64,000 nucleotides of DNA from Ctena decussata (lineage: Eukaryota > Mollusca > Bivalvia > Lucinida > Lucinidae). Below, piece after piece: positions 20,951 through 33,400 of the stretch (positions are counted from its first letter, which is position 1; each line of letters starts with the position of its first letter). Made by a program: the position numbers and the translations under genes. The stretch covers positions 117,221,842-117,285,841 of the forward strand of contig OZ022500.1 in assembly GCA_963989385.1 (NCBI GenBank), written 5' to 3'. Under the pieces are notes generated by a model, which saw only the letters and a list, made by a program, of their open reading frames with translations, was not told where the DNA came from and made no database searches.

Positions 20951-21852
20951 CCAAATTTTTATCATCTCAAGGGGCTTTCATTACTTCTATCAATAATTGC
21001 AAGTTTCAGAAATATCTACTTAAATCATAATTTATTTAGAGTTTTTTTTCATGATTTTTTTTCATCATTTTGTGCATCTGTATTGCCCAGGGACATGAGC
21101 TCAAAGATAACCCAAAAGGGGTAAATTTTGAGCATCACGCAAGGCTTTTATTACTCTGAGCTTTTGCTGTAAATTTCAGAAAAAAATACTTTGAACCCTG
21201 ATTTCATATAGACTTTTTTATGATTTTATACATGTATATAGCTCCGGGATAGGGGCAGATAACCCCTGAGGTAAAAATTTCTATGGTAACACATACGGTT
21301 GTTGCTTTGATCATTTTTGTGAAGTATCACCGTGATATTCCAAATAGTGAAGGAACTACTGGCCAAAAACCATATTTTGTACATAGACAAGTGCCGTAAT
21401 TCAATCAGAATTTATCGAAATTAGCCCAATAACAATCCCAAGCAATATAAGCGTTACGCTTACTGTCAGATCCTGTATTGCTTCATTGTATTATTCATAT
21501 GTATGTATAAAATCTATGAATAAAATATTGTTTAAACCAACAATCCCAAGCAAGACATTCCTGGTACAAATGCATACGCAAAATATGAACTATAGGTCTT
21601 CTATGAATTTTAAAAACTGTTTACATTTTCTAGTTCAGTGGTGGTGTAAGGTTTATTCACTGAATAAGGGATGTCACACCTGTAAGATTTAGCATACTAT
21701 GCATGTGCAATCAATGCACTGTTCAAACTCTTTCACCTGGCTAGTTCTGCGTAAATACATGCTTAGAACACCCTGCATGGAAAAGGCCAAATTTTGGATT
21801 TCCTGATTCGAATGCTAAGACTGCTGTTGAAATATTTGAACTTGTCTCTTAA

Positions 21853-22713
21853 GGTGGTGATAATCACTGATTTGGGACAAAGACAAAAATCTGCATAAAA
21901 TACTTAAAATAACACTGATCTTTCCAAAACTTAGCAGATGCCTTCTCTATGTTGTTTCTCATAACTTAGAATCCCAAAATGCAGCATTTGTTAATGTTAA
22001 AAAGTGTTTTTATAAGAGAAGATCAAAGGGTAATTCTCTGCGAATAAATCTGAAAAAATAATATCATAATTGAAAATATACTTAGTGCTTAGAGTACCTT
22101 GTTGCATAATGGAGAGCGTCCTAGCAATTATTTTTTCCATCTCTTTCACACATTATCAGGCTGAGCAGTTGAAAAAAGATGCAGTCTGTGTCCAAATTTT
22201 TTTGTCAAAACACACAGGTGAGACAGGTGATACTATTTTAACAAGGTTGAACAATTTCATCTACACACCACTGATCATGTCAGTAATGTATTATTTATAT
22301 TGTAGGTGTTAACATAGGTATGCTTGCCTACCCTATATTTAATAAATGCCTCCAGTGTACATTGACTTTGTACATGGCTGAACATTGAGAAAAAACTACC
22401 GTTTTCATCTGGTCTACATTACAATTTGAGAAAGAGTTGGAATAAATAATTGCTAGGACGCTCTTCATTATGCAATAATGCACCTTCAGCACTACGTAAA
22501 TTTTCAATAACGATATTATTTTTTCAGATTTATTCGCAGAAAATTACCCTTTGATCTTTCCTTATAAAAACACTTTTTTAAGCAGCATGTACGTCTATTT
22601 TGTATTCTAAACTGTAAAGAACAACGAAAATAAGAAGTCTGCTAACTTTCAGGGAGATACGTTCCTTTTTTATGGTTTTATGCAGATTTTTACATTTACC
22701 ATAAATCACCACC
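21853..22713. mobile_element. 861-bp TTAA-flanked foldback element (piggyBac-type target)
   Basis: TTAA at 21849-21852 and 22714-22717 flanks inverted ends GGTGGTGAT...ATCACCACC. Inverted similarity continues throughout (tctgcataaaa, gtgtttttataag, caaagggtaatt, cgaataaatctgaaaa). TTAA duplications are the mark of piggyBac transposases, but no transposase is present. A second copy is at 56289-58876. Confidence 0.75.
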
Positions 22714-22717
22714 TTAA

Positions 22718-23400
22718 CTAAAACTAAAAAAAATGTGGAGACTGGACCTAAAAACTAAAAATTATTGTAAACTGGACCTAATAACAGCTATTTATAGAAG
22801 GCCTTGAATAAATGGCATATAGGCAATACAAGGTCTTGAGCAACAGTTTTGAAACTATGAGAACTTGTTGACTGGCTTTCACCAAGGCAGTTTTAAACCA
22901 TCCAGATATACCTCTTGGCACGGACATAATTGGATTATGATATCTTTCCCTCTTCATTTTATTCATTTTACTGTATATCCTGTGAAAGAATATACTTAGC
23001 TTTTACAAACAAAGGTGCGAATTTGGTCATACAAGCACATAAATGTTCTAAATAATCTTTAAAAGTTGCACCACCTCACTAAATATTGGGACAGGAATGT
23101 CTAAGTAAACACTATAGACCAAGGTCAAACTGTTCAGGGACTGCAGTGGTATTTCCCATTCTGTCAGCACTTTTGCATCAAATTGATGATTGTTGATTAA
23201 ATCAGTGAAATTCAAATCAGCTTAATTTGGGTTTACAATCGAATCTACTGCAAGAGATAGCTTATGTCAATATTAAAGCTGTCATGGTAAGATATTATAT
23301 CAGTAAGCGGTCAGCTGTAGCAGAAAAGGCTTAAATTGTGCTAAAATGGGTAGTCAACCTTAACGAAAAGTGGACTTGGCGGTTACGGTTCAGACCTGTT
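22718..23400. other. Intergenic stretch without recognised feature
   Basis: AT-rich sequence with only short non-coding frames; I see no repeat end or motif. Confidence 0.5.
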
Positions 23401-23580
23401 CTTAAAATTTGTATAAGGTCTATAAATCCGTTGATAAATACTTGTTATCAAACGGAAACGAAGTGCGGACAGACGGACGTACGTACGACGGACGGACAGA
23501 CAGACCGATGGATGGACACAAGGACGGCCAACATGAAAACATAACAACCCACCACTACCGTGTGGCGGGGTATAAAAAGC
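23400..23580 (+). mobile_element. 3' end of a minisatellite interspersed element
   Basis: A (gacg/gaca)n tract at 23464-23530 is followed by a hairpin (ccaccactaccgtgtggcgg) and ggtata, the same end layout as other elements here. Confidence 0.45.
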
Positions 23581-24332
23581 AGACAGAAGCAGATATGAGA
23601 AGACACTGTCGAGGGATATGCGACTGTTCGCCCGCTGAATAACGTCTAAACACAAACCATGATAAACCGTCATGATTCGTAAAATGTATGTTAGTGAGCG
23701 AATTTTGAGTCATATAACTGGAAGCAAAAAGGACAAAAAACAGCTTATACAGGTTTCTTTTTTCTGGTTCCCCGTAGACCTATGGAATATAAACAAATGC
23801 GGGAAACTGAATGGGGTCCCGCGCTTGTACGTTGTATTTTTACCATTTTTATTGAGGTTTAAGTCATTTTAGTTGCCTACTAAAATGACCCAAATCGTAT
23901 TTCAAACCTGTTTTATGTGAAACTCATTGATATACTGGCTATTCAGAGTCAATTAGGGTCAGAAGGCTGAATAGATCGAGCAATACAGGAAAATTAAAGA
24001 GAATGATGAATCTCCGTCCGCCATGACAGAATAAGTCTTTTGTTAACCTGTATATCATGTGTATATCCTTTTAATAGGATAATTGTTTTATATTTCAAAT
24101 ATACGATATCTGATATAAAGTAGAGAAATTAGATATTAAAATAAAGATATGAACAAAATAGCTAAATGTCATATGTATAGCATTATTGCGTAATTCTACA
24201 CAAAATATCCTTGCGCAATTCCTTCTGAAGGCGTTAGTTTTTTTTTTATTTGGCAAGGCATAGCAACTGGTAAATTAATACACAAACAAACAAGTAGAGT
24301 ATTTTTAACCATGAGTGAGAAACACTCCTTTG

Positions 24333-24364
24333 TGTAAATGCATCGCTGAACACAGAAATTGAAC
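24333..24364 (+). promoter_or_regulatory. 5' flank conserved between the two paralogs (gene B copy)
   Basis: gtaaatgcatcgctgaacac matches 9403-9434 upstream of gene A. Confidence 0.4.
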
Positions 24365-24407
24365 TTCCACACTGGGATGAACACAAGTTTTAGTTGAAGA
24401 CGCAAGG

Positions 24408-24456
24408 ATGAAGGCTGTTTTAACCGTTGTAGCGCTTATCTCTTCGATGATTCCAG
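24408..24456 (+). CDS. Gene B exon 1 (signal peptide)
   Basis: 16 codons plus one base before the donor GTATGT. It begins MKAV, parallel to MKTV in gene A, which supports this start. Confidence 0.78.
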
Positions 24457-27400
24457 GTATGTTTGAGATTCCTTTTAGTTTTGGAAAAAAGATTGTTGTT
24501 CAGTGATTAATATAACAATTACTTGCGTTAGCAAACAAGTTGAAACTCTAGTTCTACAATGCCGAACGTAATTTTCTCGTTTATATCAGACATATTCTAT
24601 TTTTATTTTTAGTTGGTCTTATTACGTTGTCGAGGTGCCAGCCAATAATAAAAACACCTCGACAAGGGCGTAGCTACCTATACGGCAAATACGCAAGTGC
24701 GTATTGAAATTTTGTCAAAATTGACAAAATTTCAAAACGCACCTGCATATTTGCATGCTGAAAATTTATAAATTAGACAAGATTTCAATACCAATTACCA
24801 AAATGGCTTAAATACTAGCTTTCCCTTCAAGAAGTAGAGAATAAAACATGGTTGTGCGTATTATGAAATTGCCCCTAGCTACGCCCCTGCCTCGACGTCG
24901 ATTTTAAGGGACTAATTGAAACTCTAAACGAAGATGAACTGAGTACGAAAATCAGAATCATTGACATTGAGAACTGGTGAAACGTCCAAAGACAATCGCA
25001 GTTTGATCAGTGCATTCTGACACGATAATCATTTATTTGATAATTACTGATTACTAATTTGTGATATTTAGAGTAATTTTAGATTTGATTGTCCAATATT
25101 TTTATGCCCTACGCATCATATGACTCCGGGGCATATAGTTTCTGTCGTGCGTACTTGTGTACGTCCGTCTGTACGTGCGTCCGTCTGTACGTGCGTCCGT
25201 CTGTACATCCGTCCGTCTGTACGTACGTCCGTGATCCTGTTAGATTCAGTTAAGAATTTTGTAAGAGGAAGATTTCAGGGTTCCTATCATTTTACCAACT
25301 TAATAAAGTTTGATTGGTGTAGACCCGTTTTCTAGATCATCGCTTTTTAACCATTTGGACCCCTTTTAGATACTTATCAGTCTTTTAATCGACTATGTAT
25401 CAAAATTTAGGAATTGCAGTACTTTTTTTCCTGGCTTTTGTCACCAGATCATTTCGGTCACTGATGAGGCTAAAATAGCGGAAACTTCGAAGTATGGTCC
25501 AAGATCCTTCTTTCGACTGTGTTTTCTGCTCTTGAAGGGACTCTTTTAGATTTTAGTTCAAATTTTGTATGAGGATTTATAAACTTATACAAAAGAGGAT
25601 TTATAAACTTCAAGTGCAACAGGAATACACAAGAATTAGGGCACACTGATCCATATGTCACGATCCCATGACTTAGGACTTAGGTTAATTTTGCAAGCTT
25701 AAGATTTTTGTAAGAGGTAGATTTTATGGTTCCTATTATTGTAGCAACTGGAAAATTTGTGAGGATTTTATATCTGGCGTATCATGGCGTATCACGTATC
25801 ACGGCGTACGTGATTCTTGTTTACAGGAGTAAACAAGAATCACGTACGCCATGATGATCCATATGCTACGGTCTACTGACTTCGGATAGGCTAATTTGCA
25901 TGTTCGTGAAGTTGGCTGCCAGTTGCCAGTTGCCATTTGCCTATTCAATCGTCAACTGGCAAATGGCAGCTAACTTCACATTCTAGATGCCAATTCGCCA
26001 ATTCTCGCGAATTGGCAACAGGCAACTGGCAGCTAGATGCCAATTCAATTTGAGAGGCTTTTAAGTTGAATAGGTAAATGGCAAACGGCAGCCACATGCA
26101 TGCCAATTCGCCAATTCCAGTGAATTGGCAACTGGCAGCCCGATGCCTATTCGACTCTAGAGGGTTTTTGAGCATACCAGGTGAATAGGCAACTGGCAAA
26201 CGGCAGTCAGATGCCCATTCGCAATTTCTTGTGAATTGGCAACTGGCAACTGCAAGCCAAGTGCCAATTCGATATAAAAGGATTTAAGCCGATTAAAGCT
26301 AAATAGGAAACCGGCAAACGGTAGCCAGATGCCAATTCGCTAATTCTTGCGAATTGGCAACTGGCAACTGGCAGCCAGATGCCAATTGGATTTGAGAGGG
26401 TTTAAGACGATTAAAGATACATAGAAAACCGGCAAACGGCAGCCAGATGACAATTAGCTAATTTCTTCTGAACTGAAAACTGGCAACTGGCAGCCAGATG
26501 CCAATTAGATTCATGAGTGTTTAAGACGATTAAAGTCATGAAGAAAACCACCAAACGGCAGCCAGATGCCAATTCACTAATTCTTGCGAATTGGCAACTG
26601 GCAACTGGAAGCCAGATGCCAATTCGATTCGAGAGGGTTTAAGACAATTGAAGCTACATAGGAAACAGGCAAACGGCAGCCAGATGCCAATTGATTTTTT
26701 TTACGAATCGGCATCTGGCAACTGGTAGCAAGATGCCAATTCGATTTGAGAGTGCTTTAGGCGATTAAAGCAACATAGGAAACCGGAAAATTGGCAGCCA
26801 GATGCCAATTCGATTTTTTTTTATGAATTGGCAACTGGCAACTGGCAGCCAGATGCCAATTCGACTGGAGACTGTTTAAGACGAGTAAACCTACATAGGA
26901 AACCGGTAGACGGGAGCAAGATGCTGATCTGAAAAGTTTTTTTGAATTGGGAACTGGCAACCAGGTTCCAATTCGATTTGAGCGGGGTTCAGACGATTTA
27001 AGCTAAATAGGAAACCGGCAAACGACATCCAGGTGCCAATTCGCAAATTCATGTGAATTGGAAACGGGCAACTGGCAGCCAGTTGCCAGTTCGATTTTAG
27101 AGGGTTTCAGACGATTTAAGCTACACAGAAAATCTGCAACCAGATGCAAATTCCCTAATTCTTGTGAACTGGCAACTGGCAGCCAGATGCCATATTGATT
27201 CGAGAGGGTTTAAGACGATTAAAGATACATAGGAAACCGGCAAACGGCAGCCAGATGACAATTCGCTAATTCTTCTGAACTGGAAACTGGCAACTGGCAT
27301 CCAGATGCCAATTCGATTCATGCGTGTTTAAGACCATTAAAGTCATGAAGGAAACCGACAAACAGCAGCCAGATGCCAATTCACTAATTCTTTCGAATTG

Positions 27401-30400
27401 GCGACTGACAACTGGAAGCCAGAAGCCAATTCGATTCGAGAGGGTTTAAGACAATTGAAGCTACAAAAGAAACAGGCAAACGGCAGCCAGATGGCAATTT
27501 GATTTTTTTATGAATCGTCATCTGGCAACTGACAGCCAGATGCCGATTCGATTTGAAAGTGTGTAAGGCGATTAAAGCTACATAGAAACCGGAAAACGGA
27601 GGCCAGATGCCAATTCAAATTTTTATGAATTGACAACTGGCAGCCAGATGCCAATTCGATTTGAGACTGTTTAAGACGAGTAAGGCTACATAGGAGACCG
27701 GCAAACGGCAGCAAGATGCCGATTCGAAAAGTTTGTTTGAATTGGCAACTGGCAGCCAGGAGCCAATTCGATTTGAGAGGGTGTAAGACGATTAAAGCTT
27801 AATAGGAAACCGGCAAACGACATCCAGATGCCAATTCGCACATTGAAATGAATTGGAAACTGGCAACTGGCAGCCAGTTGCCAATTCGATTTGAGAGGGT
27901 TTGAGACGATTTTAGCTACATAGAAACCTGCAAACGGCAGCGAGATGCCAATTTGCAAGTTCTTGTGAACTGGCAACTGGCAACTGGCAGCCATATGCCA
28001 ATTCAATTCGAGAGGGTTTAAGACGATTAAAGCTAGATTGGAATTAGGCAGCTGTCAGGCAGATGACAATTCGCTTATTCTTCTGAACGGGAAACTGGCA
28101 ACTGGCAGCCAGATTCCAATTCGATTCATGAGTGTTGAAGACCATTAAAGTAATGAAGGAAACCGGCAAACGGCAGCCGGATGCCAATTCACTAATTCTT
28201 GCGAAATGGCAACTGGCAACCGGAAGCCATATGCCAATTCGATTCGAGAGGGTTTAAGACAATTGAAGCTACATAGGAAACAGGCAAACGGCAGCCAGAT
28301 GCCAGTTCGATTTTTTTTTATAAATCGGCATCTGGTAACTGGCAGCCAGATGCCAATTCGATTTGAGAGTGTTTAAGGCGATTAAAGCTACATAGTAAAC
28401 CGGAAAACGGCAGCCAGATGCCAATTCAAATTTTTTTTATGAATTGACAACTGGCAACTGGCAGCCAGATGCCAATTCGATTTTTGATTGTTTAATGCGA
28501 TAAAAGCTACATAGGAAACCGGAAAACGGCAGCCATATGCCAATTCAAATTTTTTTATGAATTGACAACTGGCAACTGGCAGCCAGATGCCAATTCGATT
28601 TGAGACTGTTTAAGACGATGAAAGATACATAGGAGACCGGCAAACGGCAGCAAGATGCCGATTCGAAAAATTTGTTTGAATTGGCAACTGGCAGCCAGTT
28701 GCCAATTCGATTTGAAAGGGTTTCAGACGATTAAAGCTTAACCGGAAACTAGCAAACGACATCCAGATGCCAATTCGCAAATTCATATGAAGTGAAATTT
28801 GGCAACTGGCAGCCAGTTGCCAATTCGATTTTAGAGGGTTTCAGACGGTTTTAGCTCGTAGAAAACTTGCAAACGGCAGCCGGATGCCAATTCGCAAATT
28901 CTTGTGAACTGGCAAGTGGCAACTGGCAGCCGAGTGCCAATTCGATTCGAATGGGTATTAGACGATTAAAGCTACATAGGAAACCGGCAAACGGCAGCCA
29001 GATGACAATTCGCTAATTCTTCTATACTAGAAACTGGCAACTGGCAGCCAGATGCCAATTCGATTCATGCGTGTTTTAGACGATTAAAGTCATGAAGGAA
29101 ACCGGCAAACGGCAGCCAGATGCCAATTCACTAATTCTTGCGAATGGCAACTGGCAACTGGAAGCCAGATGCCAATTCGATTCGAGAGGGTTAAAGAAAT
29201 TGAAGCTACATAGGAAACAGGCAAACGGCAGCCAGTTCGATTTTTTTTATGAATCGGCATCTGGAAAGTGTTTTGCAGATGCCGATTCGATTTGAGAGTG
29301 TTTAAGGCGATTTAAGCTACATAGGAAACCGGAAAACGGCAGCCAGATGCCAATTCAAATTTTTTTATGAATTGACAACTGGCAACTGGCAGCCAGATGC
29401 CAATTCGATTTGACACTTTTAAGACGAGTTAGGCCATATAGGAAACCGGCAAACGGCACCAAGATGCCGATTCGAAAAATTTGTTTAAATTGGCAACTGG
29501 CAGCCAGGTGCCAATTCGATTTGAGAGTGTTTAAGACGATTAAAGATAATTAGGAAACCGACAAACGACATCCAGATGCCAATTCGCAAATTCACGTGAA
29601 TTGGGAACTGGCAACTGGCAGCCAGATGCCAATTCGCTTTGAGACTGTTTAAGACGATTTAAGCTACATAGGAAACCGGCAAACGGCAGCCAGATGCCGA
29701 TTCGAAAAGTTTTATGAATTGGCAACTGGCTACTGGCAGCCAGGTGCCACTGCGATTTGAGAGTGCTTAAGACGATTAAAGCTTCATAGGAAAACGGCAA
29801 ACGACATCCAGATGCCAATTTAAATTTTTTTATTAATTGGCAACTGGCAACTCGCAGCCAGATGCCAATTCGATTTGGAAAGGTTTAAGACGATTAATGC
29901 GTCATAGGAAAACGGCAAACGACATCCAGATGCCAATTCGAAAAAGTTTATGAATTGACAACTGGCAACTGGCAGCCAGATGCCAATTCGATTTGACACT
30001 TTTAAGACAAGTAAGGCTACATAGGAGACCGGTAAACGGCACCAAGATGCCGATACGAAAAGTTTGTTTGAATTGGCAACTGGCAGCCAGATGCCAATTC
30101 GATTTGAGAGTGTTTAAGACGATTAAATTTACATAGGAAACCGGAAAATGGCAGCCAGATGCCAATTAAATTTTTTAATGAATTGACAACTGGCAACTGT
30201 CAGCCAGATGGCAATTCGCTTTGAGACTGTTTAAGACGATTATAGCTACATAGGAAACCGGCAAACGGCAGCCAGATGCCGATTCGAAAACATTTATGAA
30301 TTGGCAACTGGCTACTGGCATCCAGGTGCCACTGCGATTTGAGAGCGTTTAAGACGATTAAAGCTTCATAGGAAAACGGCAAACGAGATCCAGATGCCAA

Positions 30401-33400
30401 TTCGAAAATTTTTATTAATTGTCAACTGGCAACTCGCAGCCAGATGCCAATTCGATTTGGGAAGGTTTAAGACGATCAAAGATTCATAGGAAAACGGCAA
30501 ATGACATCCAGATGCCAATTCGAAAAAGTTTTATTAATTAGCAACTGGCAACTCGCAGCCAGATGTCAATTCGATTCGGGAGGGTTTAAGACGATTAAAG
30601 CTACATAGAAAATTGGCAAACGGCAGCCAGATGACAATTCGCTAATTCTTCTGAACTGGAAACTGGCAACTGGCAGCCAGATGCCAATTCGATCATTCTT
30701 GTGAATTGGCAACTGTCAATTGGCAACCAGATGCCAGTTTGATTTGACAGGGTTCAAGACGATTAAAGCTACATAGGAAACCGGTAGAGCGCAGCCAGAT
30801 GCCAATTCGATTTTTTTTTATGAATTGTTGACTGGAAACTGGCTTTCTATTATATTATATCCCATAACATTACTAGGTCGTTGGGGCACCACCGATGACT
30901 TCGAAACAATCCCTTTCCACCTTGTCCTGTCTTCAGCTGCCCTGGTTGAGCTGGCGAAATCCATTCCTGTCCACTCTTTGATATTGTCTTACCATCTCTT
31001 CTTCTGTCTACCTCTTCTTATTTTTTCTTTCACTGTGCCCTGAAGAATCGTCTTTGCTAAACCAGAAGACCTTGAGACGTGGCCAAACCACCTTAGTTTC
31101 CGTTTCTCGACCAGTGTCAGGAGTTCATCATATTCTCCAAAGGCAACTGGCAGCCAGATGCCAATTCGATATGAGAGGGTTTTAGACTTTAGACTTTTAA
31201 AACTATATAGCAAAACGGCAAACGACTTCCAGATGCCAAATCCCCAAATTCTTGTGAAATGGGAACTGGCAAACGGCAGACAGATGCCAATTCCCTAATT
31301 CTTTCGAAGTGGCAAAATGCCACTGGTAGCCAGATGCCAATTCGAGTTGAGAGGGTTTAAGACGATTAAAGCTACATAGGAAACCGGCAAACGACATCCA
31401 GATGCCAATCCGAAAATTCTTGTGAACCGGCAAACGGCAGCCAGATACCAATTCGAAATTTTTTGTGAAATGGCAACTGGCAAAAGTCAGCCAGATGCCA
31501 ATTTGATTTGAGACGGTTTAAGACGATTAAAGCTACATAGAAAACCGTCAAATGACATCAAGATACCAATTTAAAAAGTTTTATGAATTGGCAACTGGCA
31601 GCCAGATGCCAATTCGATTTGAGAGTGTTTAAGACGATTAAAGCAACATAGGAAACCGGAAAACGGCAGCCAGATGCCAATTCGAAATTTCTATGAATTG
31701 GCAACTGGCAACTGGCAGCCAGATGCCAATTCGATTTGAGACTGTTTAAGACGAGAAAAACTACGTAGCCAACCGGCAAACGGCAGCAAGATGCCGGTTC
31801 GAAAAGTTTTATGAACTGGCAACTGGCAGCCAGATGTCATTTCCATTTGAGCGGGTTTAGGACGATTAAAGCTTAATAGCAAGGCAGCAAACGACATCCA
31901 GATGCCAATTCGATTCGACAGGGCTTAAGACGATTTAAGCCAAGTAAAAAAAACGTCAAACGGGAGCCAGATGGCAGTTCGGAAATCTTGAGAATTGGCA
32001 ACTGGCAACTGGCAGCCAGATGCCAATTCGATTTGAGAGTGTTTAAGACGATTAAAGCAACATAGGAAATCGGCAAACAGCAGCCAGATGCCAATTTGAA
32101 AATCCTTATGAACTGGCAACTGGCAGCCAGATGCCAATTCCGTTCGAGGGGGTTTAAGAAAATTAAAGCCAGGTCAAAAACCGGCAAACGTCAGCTAGAT
32201 GCCAGTTCGCTAATTCTTGTGCACTGGGAACTGGAAACTGGCAGCCAGATGCCAATTTTATTTGAGTGGGTTTAAGACGATTAAAGCTACTTAGGAAACT
32301 AGCAAACGGCAGCCAGATGCCAATATTTGAAAATTTTTACAAATTGGTAACTGACAAGTAGCAGCCGGATGCCATTTCGATTCGAGAGGGTTTGAGACGA
32401 CTAAATCTATCTAGAACAAGAGCTGTCGCCTGACAGCATAGCTCGCCTGAATTGGTGCTTGCCCATCACACAGTTGCTATGGTGGTGTGGACTGCTATGC
32501 ATAAAACTTCAGGCAAGCATGTCCATAATGACAATACGTTTATAAACAAAAGCTATCTCAGATATAAGTGTTAAAATAAAATCAAAATAAAAAAAATCCA
32601 CATGAAATTTCAAAGTCTATGAGCTTAAGGTCAAAGAACCTTAGGTAGGGGGTGGGGGGAGGGGGGAGGCAGGATGTATCAAAACACTGAACCATTATCT
32701 AACATCAGTCCAAGTATTAGTATCAACTGAGTCCATCGTGGCACTGTGAAATTATGTCTTCATAAATATAAAACTTTAACCAAAATCTTTAAGACAAAAT
32801 TCTAAGTCGATGACCTTGACTTAAAGGTCATCCGATGGGGTAAGTATATAGTATTTTGTAAAAACTCAAAAAAGTGTCTAACATCAGTTCCAGTGTAAAC
32901 TATTTCTCTGCCAAGCATTATGAATCAGTATGCAATTAGAAAACTTTAATAAAGACGAAAATTTCCAATGTCCCTGACCTTGACATCAAGGTCACTGAGC
33001 GGGGTTGGCGTAGTTCTCTGTAAAACTTTGAACTAATATCTAACTACAGTGCAAATATCAAAAGAATTCATTCATGGGTTCAGGAGATATGGGTCTTTAA
33101 AAAACTTTAACCAAAACAATCAATCAATAAAAAGACAATTTTCTAAGTCCATGACCTTGACATCAAGGTCACTGAGGGGGGTGGGTGTAGTATCTTGGAA
33201 AACTTTAGACCAATATCTAACTACAGTGCAAGTATCAAAGGAATCCATCCATGGGTTAAGGAGATATAGAGCTTTAAAAAACTTTAACCAAAACATCCAG
33301 TCCAAAAAACTCCCAATTTTCTAAGTCCATGACCTTGACATCAAGGTCACTGAGGGGGGTGGGTGTAGTATCTTGGAAAACTTTAGACCAATATCTAACT

